Positions 33,901 through 43,767 of a stretch of 64,000 nt of DNA are shown one piece after another (position 1 is the first letter of the stretch; the number at the start of each line of letters is the position of its first letter). Position numbers and translations under genes: made by a program. The stretch is from assembly GCA_020726505.1 (NCBI GenBank), contig JAHLEZ010000014.1:1798001-1862000 (forward strand), read 5' to 3'. The DNA is from Leptodontidium sp. MPI-SDFR-AT-0119. Its lineage: Eukaryota; Ascomycota; Leotiomycetes; Helotiales; Leptodontidiaceae. The notes beneath the pieces were generated by a model, which was not told where the DNA came from, searched no databases, and was given only the letters and a program-made list of their open reading frames with translations.

Positions 33901-36342
33901 GACTCCTTCACACTTACCAAGCAGAACGCTCGCACTCGTAACGGTTCCCGGGATCGTAAGCCAGATGGTCTTCAAATTCAGTGGCCACCTATGGAGTCGA
34001 TCATTACTGGAGATTACATGACTTCGCCAGATCTGTCAGTCGCATCGTCAAGAGCCCGAACAGCCACCAATAGATCCGTTGCTGGTTCGACAACATCACA
34101 CTCGACTGCGGCTAACAGAAGTCCTCTAACTAGTGAGAGAAGTTACAGAAGTGTGGGAGCTGCAAGTCCTGTAGTTACTGGCCGTAGTTTGGATCAATAC
34201 ATCAGCAGTCTAGAGTCAGCACAACACCATGCTGACAAGCAGAGGAGACAGGCAAGTAGGGAGCGAGACCGCACAGGACGAGCTCGAAGTGGCAGCCGAA
34301 AGCCCAAAGGGAGGGAGCCATCTGAAGACCGTGGTCGAAGCGCAGCCCGATTCATCAAGCCTGCCAAACGCTCACCAACATCCCCAGTACCTATGTCCCC
34401 AGAAGATCTCCGAGATCTAGGTGCAGTGGGATATGGTGAGGATTCTCTTTCTTCGGCTAGACGTGATCCAAGTCAGTCGAGAGTAAAGACTTCCAAGCCT
34501 TCCAGCAGAGTTCGCCGCACTTCGCCTGAGCCTGTTGCCCGATCACAAATCAGCAGCAAACCCCCTAGCCGTGTCTCAAGCCGGAACAACAGCCGTCGTC
34601 CAAGCCCTGATACTCGCACACTCACTCTGATTGATACGAGACGAGGTAGAAGCAAAGGACGTGAAGGCTCGGCCATGAGATCTCCATCTTCGCCACTTCC
34701 AATGTCACCGCAAACCAAGTTTTATCAAGCAGACGATGATGAGGATAACGAAGAATTGAAGCGAGTCCACACTGAGCACAAGCGATTTAGGTCTCGACAC
34801 CGAAGCAACAGCAGGCTCAGGGAGCGTGGAACCAGCGCTGTTCGCGATCCCTCTCCTGATCGTAGACGTCGTGATCGGTCAGCCAGTCGAGTTCGTGGAG
34901 GGAGAGACGCAAGCAAGACGAGAAAAGAGCCTTCGCCACACCCAAAGCGTGATCGTTCAGCTCACTCTCGGACTGTGTCTATGTCTGACCAAAGAGCGGG
35001 TGATATCAAGCAAATCAAGGACGAACGGACTCTCAAGAAGGAACAAGCAGCTCGTGATTTGGAGGAGAGACGCAAGTCCCTCGTTCGACGCCCTTCAGTG
35101 CCTCCGATTGTTCATCCTGAGGAGCTGGCTCAACTATCTCCCGTGCAATATCGCCCCTCCCCATCTCCAGAGTTCATCAGATCGTCAACTTACCCGTCTC
35201 CAAAGCCATCTCAGATGCAGCCGTCGCGAAGCCAGACAACCTCTCCAGCAAACCTTCAGACTTCTCCAGCCTATCTTAAGGAGTCTAACGAGCGTGCATC
35301 CATGCAGATTGGTCTTCCAGCTACTCCGAGAGCCATGAGACATCCCAAGTATGATCCTGATGGAAAAGACATCCCTGACGTTCCTCAAATTCCAGAGAGA
35401 TATGATCAGCCTCAACCACCTTCTTGGGGAAGCTTGAATGCCGTCACTTACAACAACGCTTTTGAGAACCTCGCCCCTCTGCCAAAGACAACTTACCAGG
35501 CCGCACCTCGACGACTCCCTCCTCGATCGGCTTCTGCTCCCATCCCTGAAGAGCCTCTTTCACCTAAGGCCCTCCCTGCAGGTCTGCCATTGCACCCAGC
35601 TTTCCATGCCGCTCTTCCACCTAGCAGCAGAAGGAAGACTCAGGATCCAAACACCGCCCGGGCACCATTGCTGTCTCCTCGCAAGATTGCTCCCGGTGAA
35701 TCTCAGCCTGGCACTCTTGGCTACGAGACTCAGAATTCCAGACCAGCGTATGCTAGTGGCGTTCCAGGTATCATGAGTGGCATTGATGAGACAATCGAAG
35801 CAAATAGCCAACCCATCAACCCTTCGAACGACAACCTTACTCCGCCTCCACCTCCGCCTCCTCCAGCGCCACCAATTCTCCCAGAATTGCAGCATCTAGC
35901 TATGCCACCCCCACCCCCTCCTGCTCCGCTATATCGCCCAAATAACCCCAACACGAACTCCATGGTGTCTGGAGTTTCTCAAGGGTCAGGTGTCATTGAA
36001 ATTGTGATGGATGAGGATGATGACAAGATCAACCAAACCATCATCGATATCCCAACCACTCAGCAACAATTCCAGCGCACTCCATCCATCAGTCACAACC
36101 GTGGACGCAGCGAGAACGATAACAGCATATCCGGACGATTCAACCGCGCTGCTGAGCGTCTTCGAAGCGCTAGTCGTGGCAGAAAACGGAGCCTCTCCAA
36201 TTCTGGACCGAACCAGGAGTCCACCACAACCCGAGCAAAGCCTGCAGGGTATGCAAAGCCCATACGAAAGCGTTCCCCCTCTCTGGAGCCCAGGTCGAAA
36301 CCCAGCAATAACACCTGGCTTGCAGCAACAGAACACGACTGA
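30911..36342 (+). CDS. Large WD40-repeat / alpha-solenoid protein with long disordered tail
   Basis: Exons 30911-31337, 31398-31524, 31582-31893 and 31986-36342 sum to 5223 nt, 1740 residues. The N-terminal ~350 residues look like a WD40 propeller (LVVSYDIGQTAIVWDCMTG, GNVILFEP, VTLAWHASS, DGDLRVWSIAK, SSWDVRTKHV). Residues about 550-725 form an alpha-solenoid (IFGWDGEAQDLIQDEMS, ARAYVQRLLEKGDVHTAATI, QNDAIEIYVSHKRYMEALIL, RKWGEWAVQHSQQQLAIRCF). The last ~1000 residues are low-complexity: Ser/Arg/Pro-rich, with RSRS-like clusters and two poly-Pro runs (about 1575-1610). A propeller-plus-solenoid layout is shared by coat, IFT and GATOR2/SEA proteins and by Gemin5. I cannot name the family. The second intron is 57 nt and in frame. 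Confidence 0.85.
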
Positions 36343-36923
36343 GAGACACCCGCGAGAAGTTAAGGCGGCGATGGAAATGGAGGGAGGGATGATCTAAACT
36401 CAGCTGTGCTCCGTTCTGTTCTGCTCTTCAATTCCTATATTCAAATGCTCCCGTTTGATTCGCATTATCCATTTACAGGCGTCATTTTGTTTCTAAACCC
36501 AGCTTTTCGAAATTTTTTTCTCATTCGATACCCTTCCTTCTTCTCCCATGTGACTCTCTCCAAGAGTTCCAAACAATTTATTGCATTCTTCGGTGGTATG
36601 GAGACTTAAGCCAAGACAGCTAGCTGGCGGGCAGCAGCAGGCTATGAATTTAACGAGTTTTATATTTTGCAGGTGTTTATTGAGAGGGGGGCTATCTTTT
36701 TTTTTCGACTTTACAATCTTCTTCCAACCAAATGTATTCTACTTCTTACAATCCTTGATCTTTTATCTATCCCAAACATTTATATGATGGCGTATATTCT
36801 CTTCTTGTTATCTCTCTCCAGTAGCAATCTCTTAATTCCTTTTTTCGATACTCTCTTTATAGGTGCCAAGTTACAACTATTCCTGCATGAGGATGGATTG
36901 GAGGGAAGCACGCGTGCCGGGGG

Positions 36924-36973
<50 letters not shown>

Positions 36974-37560
36974 CCTAGGTGACGTGGGTTGAATGATTGA
37001 ACGGAGGTTGGATGAATTTGTGGATGGAACAAGACCTGGGAAGCAATTGAATAGGACGAACTCAGGATGTGATAATACGGGATCTGTATGGACAGAATAC
37101 TGAGAAGGAAAAAGCTGTTCAGTCTTTTTGTTAAATTTTCATGCCTCGCGGCTGGCTCTTTGATAGTTTATCCTGTTGAATATAACGATCTCTTTGCTCT
37201 TGGGAACAAGATTTGGTTTCTGTCTGAGTGAAATGTGTGAGTAAGTGACCAGTAGTGCGGACTCTGGCATGCTGATGCCTTGACTTGCACGGACTGTAAA
37301 AGACGTAAAAAAGACGTAAATAAGCGCAATAACATTAAGCCCCTAAGTATATCAAATGAGGCATCGAATTTTAAGCTCGTCACTATCAATTTACATCTGA
37401 CCGAAGTCATTATCAGCTAGGTAGAAACATCACCGAAGCCAGTCTCCATCTGATATCTTCTCTACCATGCTTTAGATACATGGCAACGAGACGCTCCTCA
37501 GCGTCCTACCTACAACCTATAAGAAACAGAGCTAGTTCACTCTAGACCGCCGTTACTCAA
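36343..37560. other. Convergent 3' spacer with poly-G tract
   Basis: About 1.2 kb between the stops of the WD40 gene (plus) and the esterase (minus). It is T-rich at first and holds the 47-bp G tract listed separately. No gene was recognised. Confidence 0.45.
36919..36971. repeat. Poly-G tract (G5-C-G47)
   Basis: Five G, one C, then 47 uninterrupted G. Such a tract is rare in fungal genomes and could form quadruplex structures. It may also mark a length-uncertain or misassembled position. Confidence 0.9.
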
Positions 37561-39007
37561 TCAACTCCCCGCTGCAAGAGCAGCATATATCTTGCTTTCA
37601 ATATCAACCCACATCCCCAAAACCTTGCCATCCGCAAAAGGTAGGATTTGAGTACAAATCATCCCAGCGACGCCCTTCTCCCGATCACACCACCACCATA
37701 GATTCGGCAGGCCAGCCCAGAAGCCAGCACTGGTTGATCTCCCAGTTGCACCCCCGTTCGTCAACATCATCGTGAGCCCCCAGCCCTGCGGCGGGTTTCC
37801 CGGGACAGGGTAGATATGCGGGATGGGATTTGTCAAGTCTGGCTTTGAGGCTGGAATTCCCTGCGAGCCGAAGTTGGGAAACTCCCCGATCTGGTTTCGG
37901 AACATCTCTTTGACCGTTGCCTCGGATAGGATTCGGGCACCTGTCGTAGGCGAAATTCCATTGTTGAGCAGTGTACTGAGGATTTCTGTGCAGCTGGGTT
38001 AAGCCAAGGTAAATGGAGACAGAGAGAGGTGAGAAAGAGGGTGGGGTTGAGTGGCTCACGGCAATAGTCTCGAGGTTTAGCAAAACATCCAGCCCCGCCA
38101 CTGTTGAAGCAGGAGGAGACATCCTCCGCAGATTCCACCACCAGCGGCCGTCGAAGAAGATGATCACGGGATATCAAGGATCCGTCGTGGTTTCGTTGGT
38201 TCATGAAAGCCAACTTGCTCTTCATAGACTTCGTAGGAATCATGGAAATGTCTTGGAGGCCCAGAGGCTTGAAAATATTCTCGTGGAGGAAATCGTTCAG
38301 AGATATTTCAGTAACTCGCTCGAGGGCAATACCAGCCCAATCTATGTTGATCTGGTATGATGGATTAGCCTGAATTCGATCATGTCACCTAAACATGGAC
38401 TTACACCGTACTCCCAAGCCTCTCCTGGCTGGTTAACCAAAGGTTGCAGCATATCGTGCATACTTCCGGAGAACTCATCGTAGCCCACAGGAAAGCTATA
38501 ATCCCGGAGCTTCTCATTGAAGAAAGTGTACCCGAATCCAGCTAAACATAAATTAAATGTCAGAACACAACAACCGTCTTCGATGGGACTAATAAATGGA
38601 ACAGACTATCACGTACCAGTGTGTGTCAAGAGCATTCGGAGTGTAATCCTCCTTTTCTTCTCCACCAATTTCCCATCATCCTGCAAAACCTTTACACTTT
38701 TCAACTCAGGACACAACTTCTCCATCTGTTCCGAGTCGTCTAGAGCGAGTTTGCCTTGTTCCACGAGCTGCAAGCAAGCAATGCCAACAATCAACTTGGT
38801 GCAAGATGCGATCCAGTACACGTTCTCCTGGGTCATTGGTTCCTGACTGTTGACGCCTCGCTTGCCTGCGCAGTGCGCAAATAGTTCCTTGCCATCCCGA
38901 CCTACAACTACGACGGTCGTGCCTGGGATGTCCGACTTGGGGTCTTTGCAGGCATCGTCGACGGTTTGACGAAGCGACTCAAGAACTGCCGTAGAAAGTT
39001 GAACCAT
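37561..39007 (-). CDS. Serine beta-lactamase-fold esterase/transesterase (EstB/LovD-like)
   Basis: Four exons (38617-39007, 38405-38541, 38060-38351, 37561-37985) sum to 1245 nt, 414 residues. The nucleophile motif SxxK is S68-C-T-K71 in YWIASCTKLIVG. LLTHTAGFGYTF (about 126-137) and the Tyr in PGEAWEYGINIDWAG (Y175) match family VIII esterases and fungal transesterases. The C-terminal block is PQGWGLTMMLTNGG...FWAGLPNLWWWCDRE. Reactions in this family include hydrolysis of short esters and acyl transfer in polyketide pathways; true beta-lactamase activity is unlikely. No signal peptide is seen, so it is probably intracellular. It is divergent from the Zn2Cys6 gene at 40102 and next to a Baeyer-Villiger monooxygenase, which suggests the substrate is an ester made by that enzyme. 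Three CGGAGCCG palindromes lie 264-303 bp upstream. Confidence 0.88.
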
Positions 39008-40101
39008 GATAGAGAACGCTATAGAAATAAAGAAGTCGTTGTATATCGAAGCGAGCTGTCGGATACTTACTCGTATAAAGGGCAGTGTAGTACCAGGCAA
39101 ACAAACCACACTTGCTTGCAGCTATGCATTGTTATGTACAACCCACAAGGATTGAATCTCATAGCCAATCCAACCCAGAGCATTCAGGTCACGCATGATC
39201 TAACGCCATCCATTGGTTTCTTCTCCGTTGGTCAGGGGAAGGAAGGAGAAGCGCAGGCCTTCGTCCTCAGCGGCTCCGCTCGAGATTCGGAGCCGTTCGA
39301 TTCGGAGCCGTTTGGTTGTCTGCTATCTCCGGTAGCAGAGCTGGAACAAAGTTACGTAGCGTACAGGGGGAGGGCGGGGGGAGGGGAAGGGATTCGGAAT
39401 CCAGGGACCCCGCACTGTCGTTATTGCTCGAGTCTAGTCTGCGCTTCGCACTGGTGCTCATGGTTGGTCAGTGAAAGAATGCTGCACAACTGGGAAGAAG
39501 GCTGGCTGTTAACAGCGGGGGGAGGACAAGGGAAAGGGCCGCAAGGATTCACAGCTAAAAATAATACAGTAGTGAGTTTAAGAGACATTTTGCCGGAGCC
39601 CAGGGGTCAGGGGCTTGGAGGAGTTGGAAGATGATTATTGATACTGTAGCCGGATCATTACTACTGTAGGAGGTTAGTTGCAATGCCACAGATAATTAGT
39701 CAAAATAACCACTGTATCTAACATATCTGCTCCTTGAATGGTGCATTTATTCTCTTAAGTAAACACTAGATTTAAGAAGAACAAGGCCAAAGTAAAAGCC
39801 GAATTAGTCCCTCTCTGTAGTTTGAAACTCAAAAGCCTTCTCGCAGATCAAGTACAACTGGCAAAAGGAATTTCCAAGAGAACTAGGCATCCCAATCCAT
39901 GTTGAAGTTCAAAAGCTCTCTATTCTATTCATAGTTTTCCCCGGATTCCAGGTCCCCTCCCCTTCCCCTCCCTCTCCCCATCCTCCACCCCGCACTCTGG
40001 TGCAGCGCCTCCTCCCGTCCCCTCTATTATTGCTCTCTGAGAACTAGACATCGGCGCCCTTTCTCCATTCTTTGACTCCTCACAACACACACACACACAC
40101 T
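39008..40101. promoter_or_regulatory. Divergent promoter region, esterase / Zn2Cys6 regulator
   Basis: About 1.1 kb. It holds the three CGG-N2-CCG palindromes at 39271-39310, a CT-rich tract at about 39955-40010 and an (AC) run at 40082-40100 just before the regulator's ATG. A 222-codon plus-strand frame (38966-39634) overlaps the esterase start and is not a credible gene. Confidence 0.6.
39271..39310. promoter_or_regulatory. Three CGG-N2-CCG palindromes upstream of the esterase
   Basis: CGGCTCCG at 39271-39278, CGGAGCCG at 39288-39295 and CGGAGCCG at 39303-39310. The last two are in a 15-bp direct repeat (TTCGGAGCCGTTCGA-like). Inverted CGG/CCG half-sites are what Zn2Cys6 dimers bind. The same 8-mer recurs three times upstream of the monooxygenase. 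Confidence 0.65.
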
Positions 40102-43067
40102 ATGTCCACACAAGCATTGCAACAACCTCGCCTGCGCACTTGGGATGAATTGGTGGTCGATCCAGTACTTTCGGGGGAACCCACTCTCCCGAGATTGCCG
40201 GTGTCCAAGTCTAGTCGAAAGCAACATCGAAGCTGTGATCAGTGCAGAAGAGGCAAAAAGGGCTGTGATGCTGTTGTTCTGAAAGACTTTACAAAGGACA
40301 TGGCCAATTTGGGACATGGTGCGTGTGGGATTGCCGTTTAAATTGCTCCCCTTGTGGACTTTCTGAGATTTGTCTAGGAACACTTCCCCTCGGTCCCTGC
40401 TCGAACTGCAACAAGACGGGCAAGAATTGTACTTTCATATGGCTGTTATCGCAAGAGAAAGACCGTATTCGACGAACGAACGATGGATCGGGGCGGCTAT
40501 CTTCAAAACACGTAAAGTTGCGGCGAGCAGCTGAAATTCTGTCGGACATTCCGGGCCCAGTCGTAGGAATAGCATCAGATAGTACTCAAGAACCAGTAAA
40601 CAAAAAGGTGCGGCTGGGAGACAGCAAACAAAGCGAACAGTTCTCTGTTGTCAGTCTCGAACAATCGCAATCGGCCGGACCGCCTCCTGCTTTACAATGG
40701 GACTTCGATGACATTTCGGAAAGAGAAAGCGTGTTTGCAAGTCCCGAAACCTTCTCCAGTACTTCGCAGTGTTGGAACAACAGAGGGACCTCTTTCGGGG
40801 AAGAAACTGGTCAACAACTGCCCCCTTTCTCAGATCTCGACTGGAACGAGCACTTCGAGACCGCACCATGTTCTTCCTCCGCCTCTGGCCTTTCTCACAC
40901 CTCGGAAGTCCAAACTGGTACCTCAAGACCAATGAAACGACAAAACAAACAAGCATCGGTTGATATTTCACCCTTCTCAATACCGGAAAACCTCGTAACT
41001 TTCACTAACAAGAGTCTCATGACCGAGAATTTGATGAAAGTGTACCATGATAGCATGGAGAATGCGCTATCATGCTGGTTAACAGAGAGAACTTGCCCTT
41101 ACGGTAACCGAGCAGTATTTTCCAACAGCGCTGGCTCAATCGACACATCGATGCTTCGAGAATGGGGTCCTGATTGGTCCAACAGAATATGTAGACAGGT
41201 CATTAATCTTGATCGGAAGTCTGCTATCATTCGGGACAGGCCATTGAGCAGTCTCGAAGACAAGGCATCATCCAAAGCACTGAACCTTGTAATCATGGCT
41301 TTTGCAGCTCAATGGTCTCAGTCGAGCGAGCGAAGCCGAACCAAGTTTCCTCCTGCGAATGCCACCAACTATCTCGTCGATGACGAGACGCAAAGTCACT
41401 GGTGCGATGCGGAACATGACTTTACACCTCCTGCAATTGAATTTGACAGGATGATGCAGGAAACTCTTTGGGCTCAAGCCAGGCGTGCAATACAGGATGC
41501 AACACACATCGAATCATTTCGGGTCGTTTTTGCTCACCTAATTTTTGCTCTTACTCAGAGGCCACTAGATGTTAACCAAGACTCCCCCTCCAGACAATCA
41601 AAACCAAGAAAAGAGTTTTCAAGGAGTTTACACACCACTTTGACTCCTGAGAGTAGGGATGGACGTGACTCCTCGTCGGAGGTCACAGACCGAGAAGAGC
41701 ATAGCAGACTCATTGGGGAGATTGAAGATGTCATTGATCAGGATGGGCTCCCGATTTTCCTAGAACAAGGACTTCGCCACATACACACTCTCCGGTGCAA
41801 GGTTGACTCTACCTCAGCAAAGCTTACCCAGGAAGACAGAAAAACAGTGGATCTACTTTACTGGCTTGGCGTGATGTTCGACACACTCTCAGCCGCAATA
41901 CATAAGCGGCCACTCGTTGTATCAGACGAAGATAGCGACATACATCTTGAAGATCCGCCCAATCCGAATTTTCCGCATCAAAATGACCGTGAAGACCGAC
42001 AATTTTCATCAGCAGAACAACCACACACCCCACCTCGCTTAATGTCAACACAATCTTCCAAACTATGGAGCTCGTTTTTCTTCCAAGAGCAAGCTCCCCG
42101 TAAAAGAACTCCACCAATTCGTTGGCCATGCTCTTACCAGTCCGCAGCAACTGCACTTGCGGATGCCGCCCCCATCAAAGTCCTTCTCTTCCGCAAAGTC
42201 ACCCGGATACAAACCTTGATCATGAGACACGTCCACGGAGAGCAACTAGAAGATGCCATAAAAGACGCCCTTCAAGTGCATCAATACTGGAATACCTTGT
42301 ATGGACCTTTCATTCTCGACTGTGTGGCTCACCACGACCAGCTCCCCGCTCGGATCCAGTCCTGGTACATCTGCCTAACATGTCACTGGCACCTTGCAGT
42401 ACTTCTGCTCGCCGACCTCATACAATTGATCGATACCGATCGTCGCTTGGGTCTCGAATCTTATCGTCGCTGGCGAGAATCGTGTGGCTTGGTCACTGCT
42501 CTCCGTCGTCGTACCTCACATGCTGTTGCCGAATTGGCAAGATGCGCTTGTCCGAGGGAGGATGCGTCTTTCCCTGACGCAGGCGAGTTCCACTTTGCGG
42601 TAAATAAGGGAGCTCTACTCACTGAACCCTGGACTCAGGTCTTGATTCGTGTGTTTGCTAAAGCCGGGGCTTTGCTCCTGGCCGATGCAGCAACATCTCG
42701 GTGTACAGATGATGCAGAGAGGATGCACAAACAGGCCTTGGAGTATAGCGAATCGTGTGTGGAAGCTTTGTGGTACTTAGGCCGAAAGTCCGATATGGCA
42801 TTCCTTGCTGCCAGAGTTTTAGCAGATGCTTTGAAAAACGCCAAGGAGAAGACGGTGAGTGTGGGAGTGTCCCAGAGTCCAGAAGAATGGCTTGAGCCTG
42901 GATTCTCAATGGGAGGTGATATCTCTTTTTCTGTACCGTCGGCTGAGACAGACGGTTATTTTCTTCAAACTAGTGGAGGCACTGAGTTTAGTATGATGGA
43001 CGAAGATATGATACAGAATTTTCGTTTTGATTCGGTAGGCGTGGATGATTTCGGGTCTTTCATATGA
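40102..43067 (+). CDS. Zn2Cys6 transcription factor, probable cluster regulator
   Basis: Two exons (40102-40318, 40378-43067) sum to 2907 nt, 968 residues. The Zn2Cys6 motif has Cys at 45, 48, 55, 80, 83 and 90 (CDQCRRGKKGCD ... PCSNCNKTGKNC); an unusually long 24-residue loop separates the third and fourth Cys, and the intron falls inside that loop. A basic stretch follows. The middle homology region (about 260-880) has the helical pattern of fungal regulators (LSCWLTERTCPYGNRAVF, SYQSAATALADAAPIKVLLFRK, WYICLTCHWHLAVLLLADLI). The C-terminus is acidic and aromatic (DEDMIQNFRFDSVGVDDFGSF), a likely activation domain. It lies between the esterase and the monooxygenase and is the obvious candidate to bind their shared CGG-N2-CCG sites. 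Confidence 0.9.
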
Positions 43068-43767
43068 CATTTCTCGGTTTCGTTTTTGTAGTCCAAAAAA
43101 AAAAAAAAAAAAAAAAAAACCTAGTTTGCTGGAGATTTCAATTCACTCCGAGAAAAATCATTCTCTCCAACTGGAGATTAGGGGTGTTAATTCAATATCA
43201 AACGTTTACATACCTGCTCTGGACTGCTCTCTGGACGCTTCTTCCCATATGCTTGTGAACGTGGTCTTTTCTCAAGCAGACTTCTGCTACTCAATATTGC
43301 TCCGAAATTCTTGCAAGGGGAAGTCGGCTCCGCTCCTCAAAGGGCAGATGCGGCACTACAGACTACCTAGGTAGCCTGGAACAGACTCCATGAACTGGAA
43401 ACTGCGTGAACTAATTTAGATCCCTACGACCGACAAGCTACGAAATCTGACATCCGGACTAGATCCCGGAAGAGTGGATGCAAAGGTTTTAGTAGTCGGC
43501 TCCGATCCTTCCAAGCCAAGGTCGGATCCTGATGTCAAGTCGCGGCTCCGTCAGAATTACCACGTGGTTGATGGGGACGGGGAGAGAGTGGATCAAATTC
43601 ATCTAGAAAATACTGGATGGTAGAAATGTTCTTATAGTGCAGTTAGGAATTCCACATGTGAGTCAACATTTCTATCTTGTCAACGCATGTTTTCGATCAT
43701 AATTCACTCAACAAAACAAAATATCACAACTTCCTTCCGCAACCAAACCAATCAAACATCCATCAGC
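43068..43767. promoter_or_regulatory. Monooxygenase upstream region with A25 tract
   Basis: About 700 bp. An A25 run at 43095-43119 lies 28 bp after the regulator's stop codon, in its 3' UTR. The rest is the monooxygenase promoter with three CGG-N2-CCG palindromes. Confidence 0.6.
43325..43550. promoter_or_regulatory. Three CGG-N2-CCG palindromes upstream of the monooxygenase
   Basis: CGGCTCCG at 43325-43332, 43497-43504 and 43543-43550, which is 218-443 bp upstream of the ATG at 43768. All three match the 8-mer found upstream of the esterase. A CCGATCC / GGTCGGATCC inverted pair lies between the last two. Confidence 0.65.

Noticed and set aside
36919..36971. Poly-Gly coding interpretation of the G tract
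   Set aside because: The frame ends in a homopolymer and has no other coding support; treated as a repeat.
37561..39007. Antibiotic-resistance beta-lactamase
   Set aside because: The SxxK, Y175 context and WEYG...DWAG block fit family VIII esterases/transesterases, and no secretion signal is present.
38966..39634. Plus-strand frame of 222 codons over the esterase start and its upstream region
   Set aside because: It overlaps the esterase coding start antisense and contains the palindrome cluster; no domain seen.
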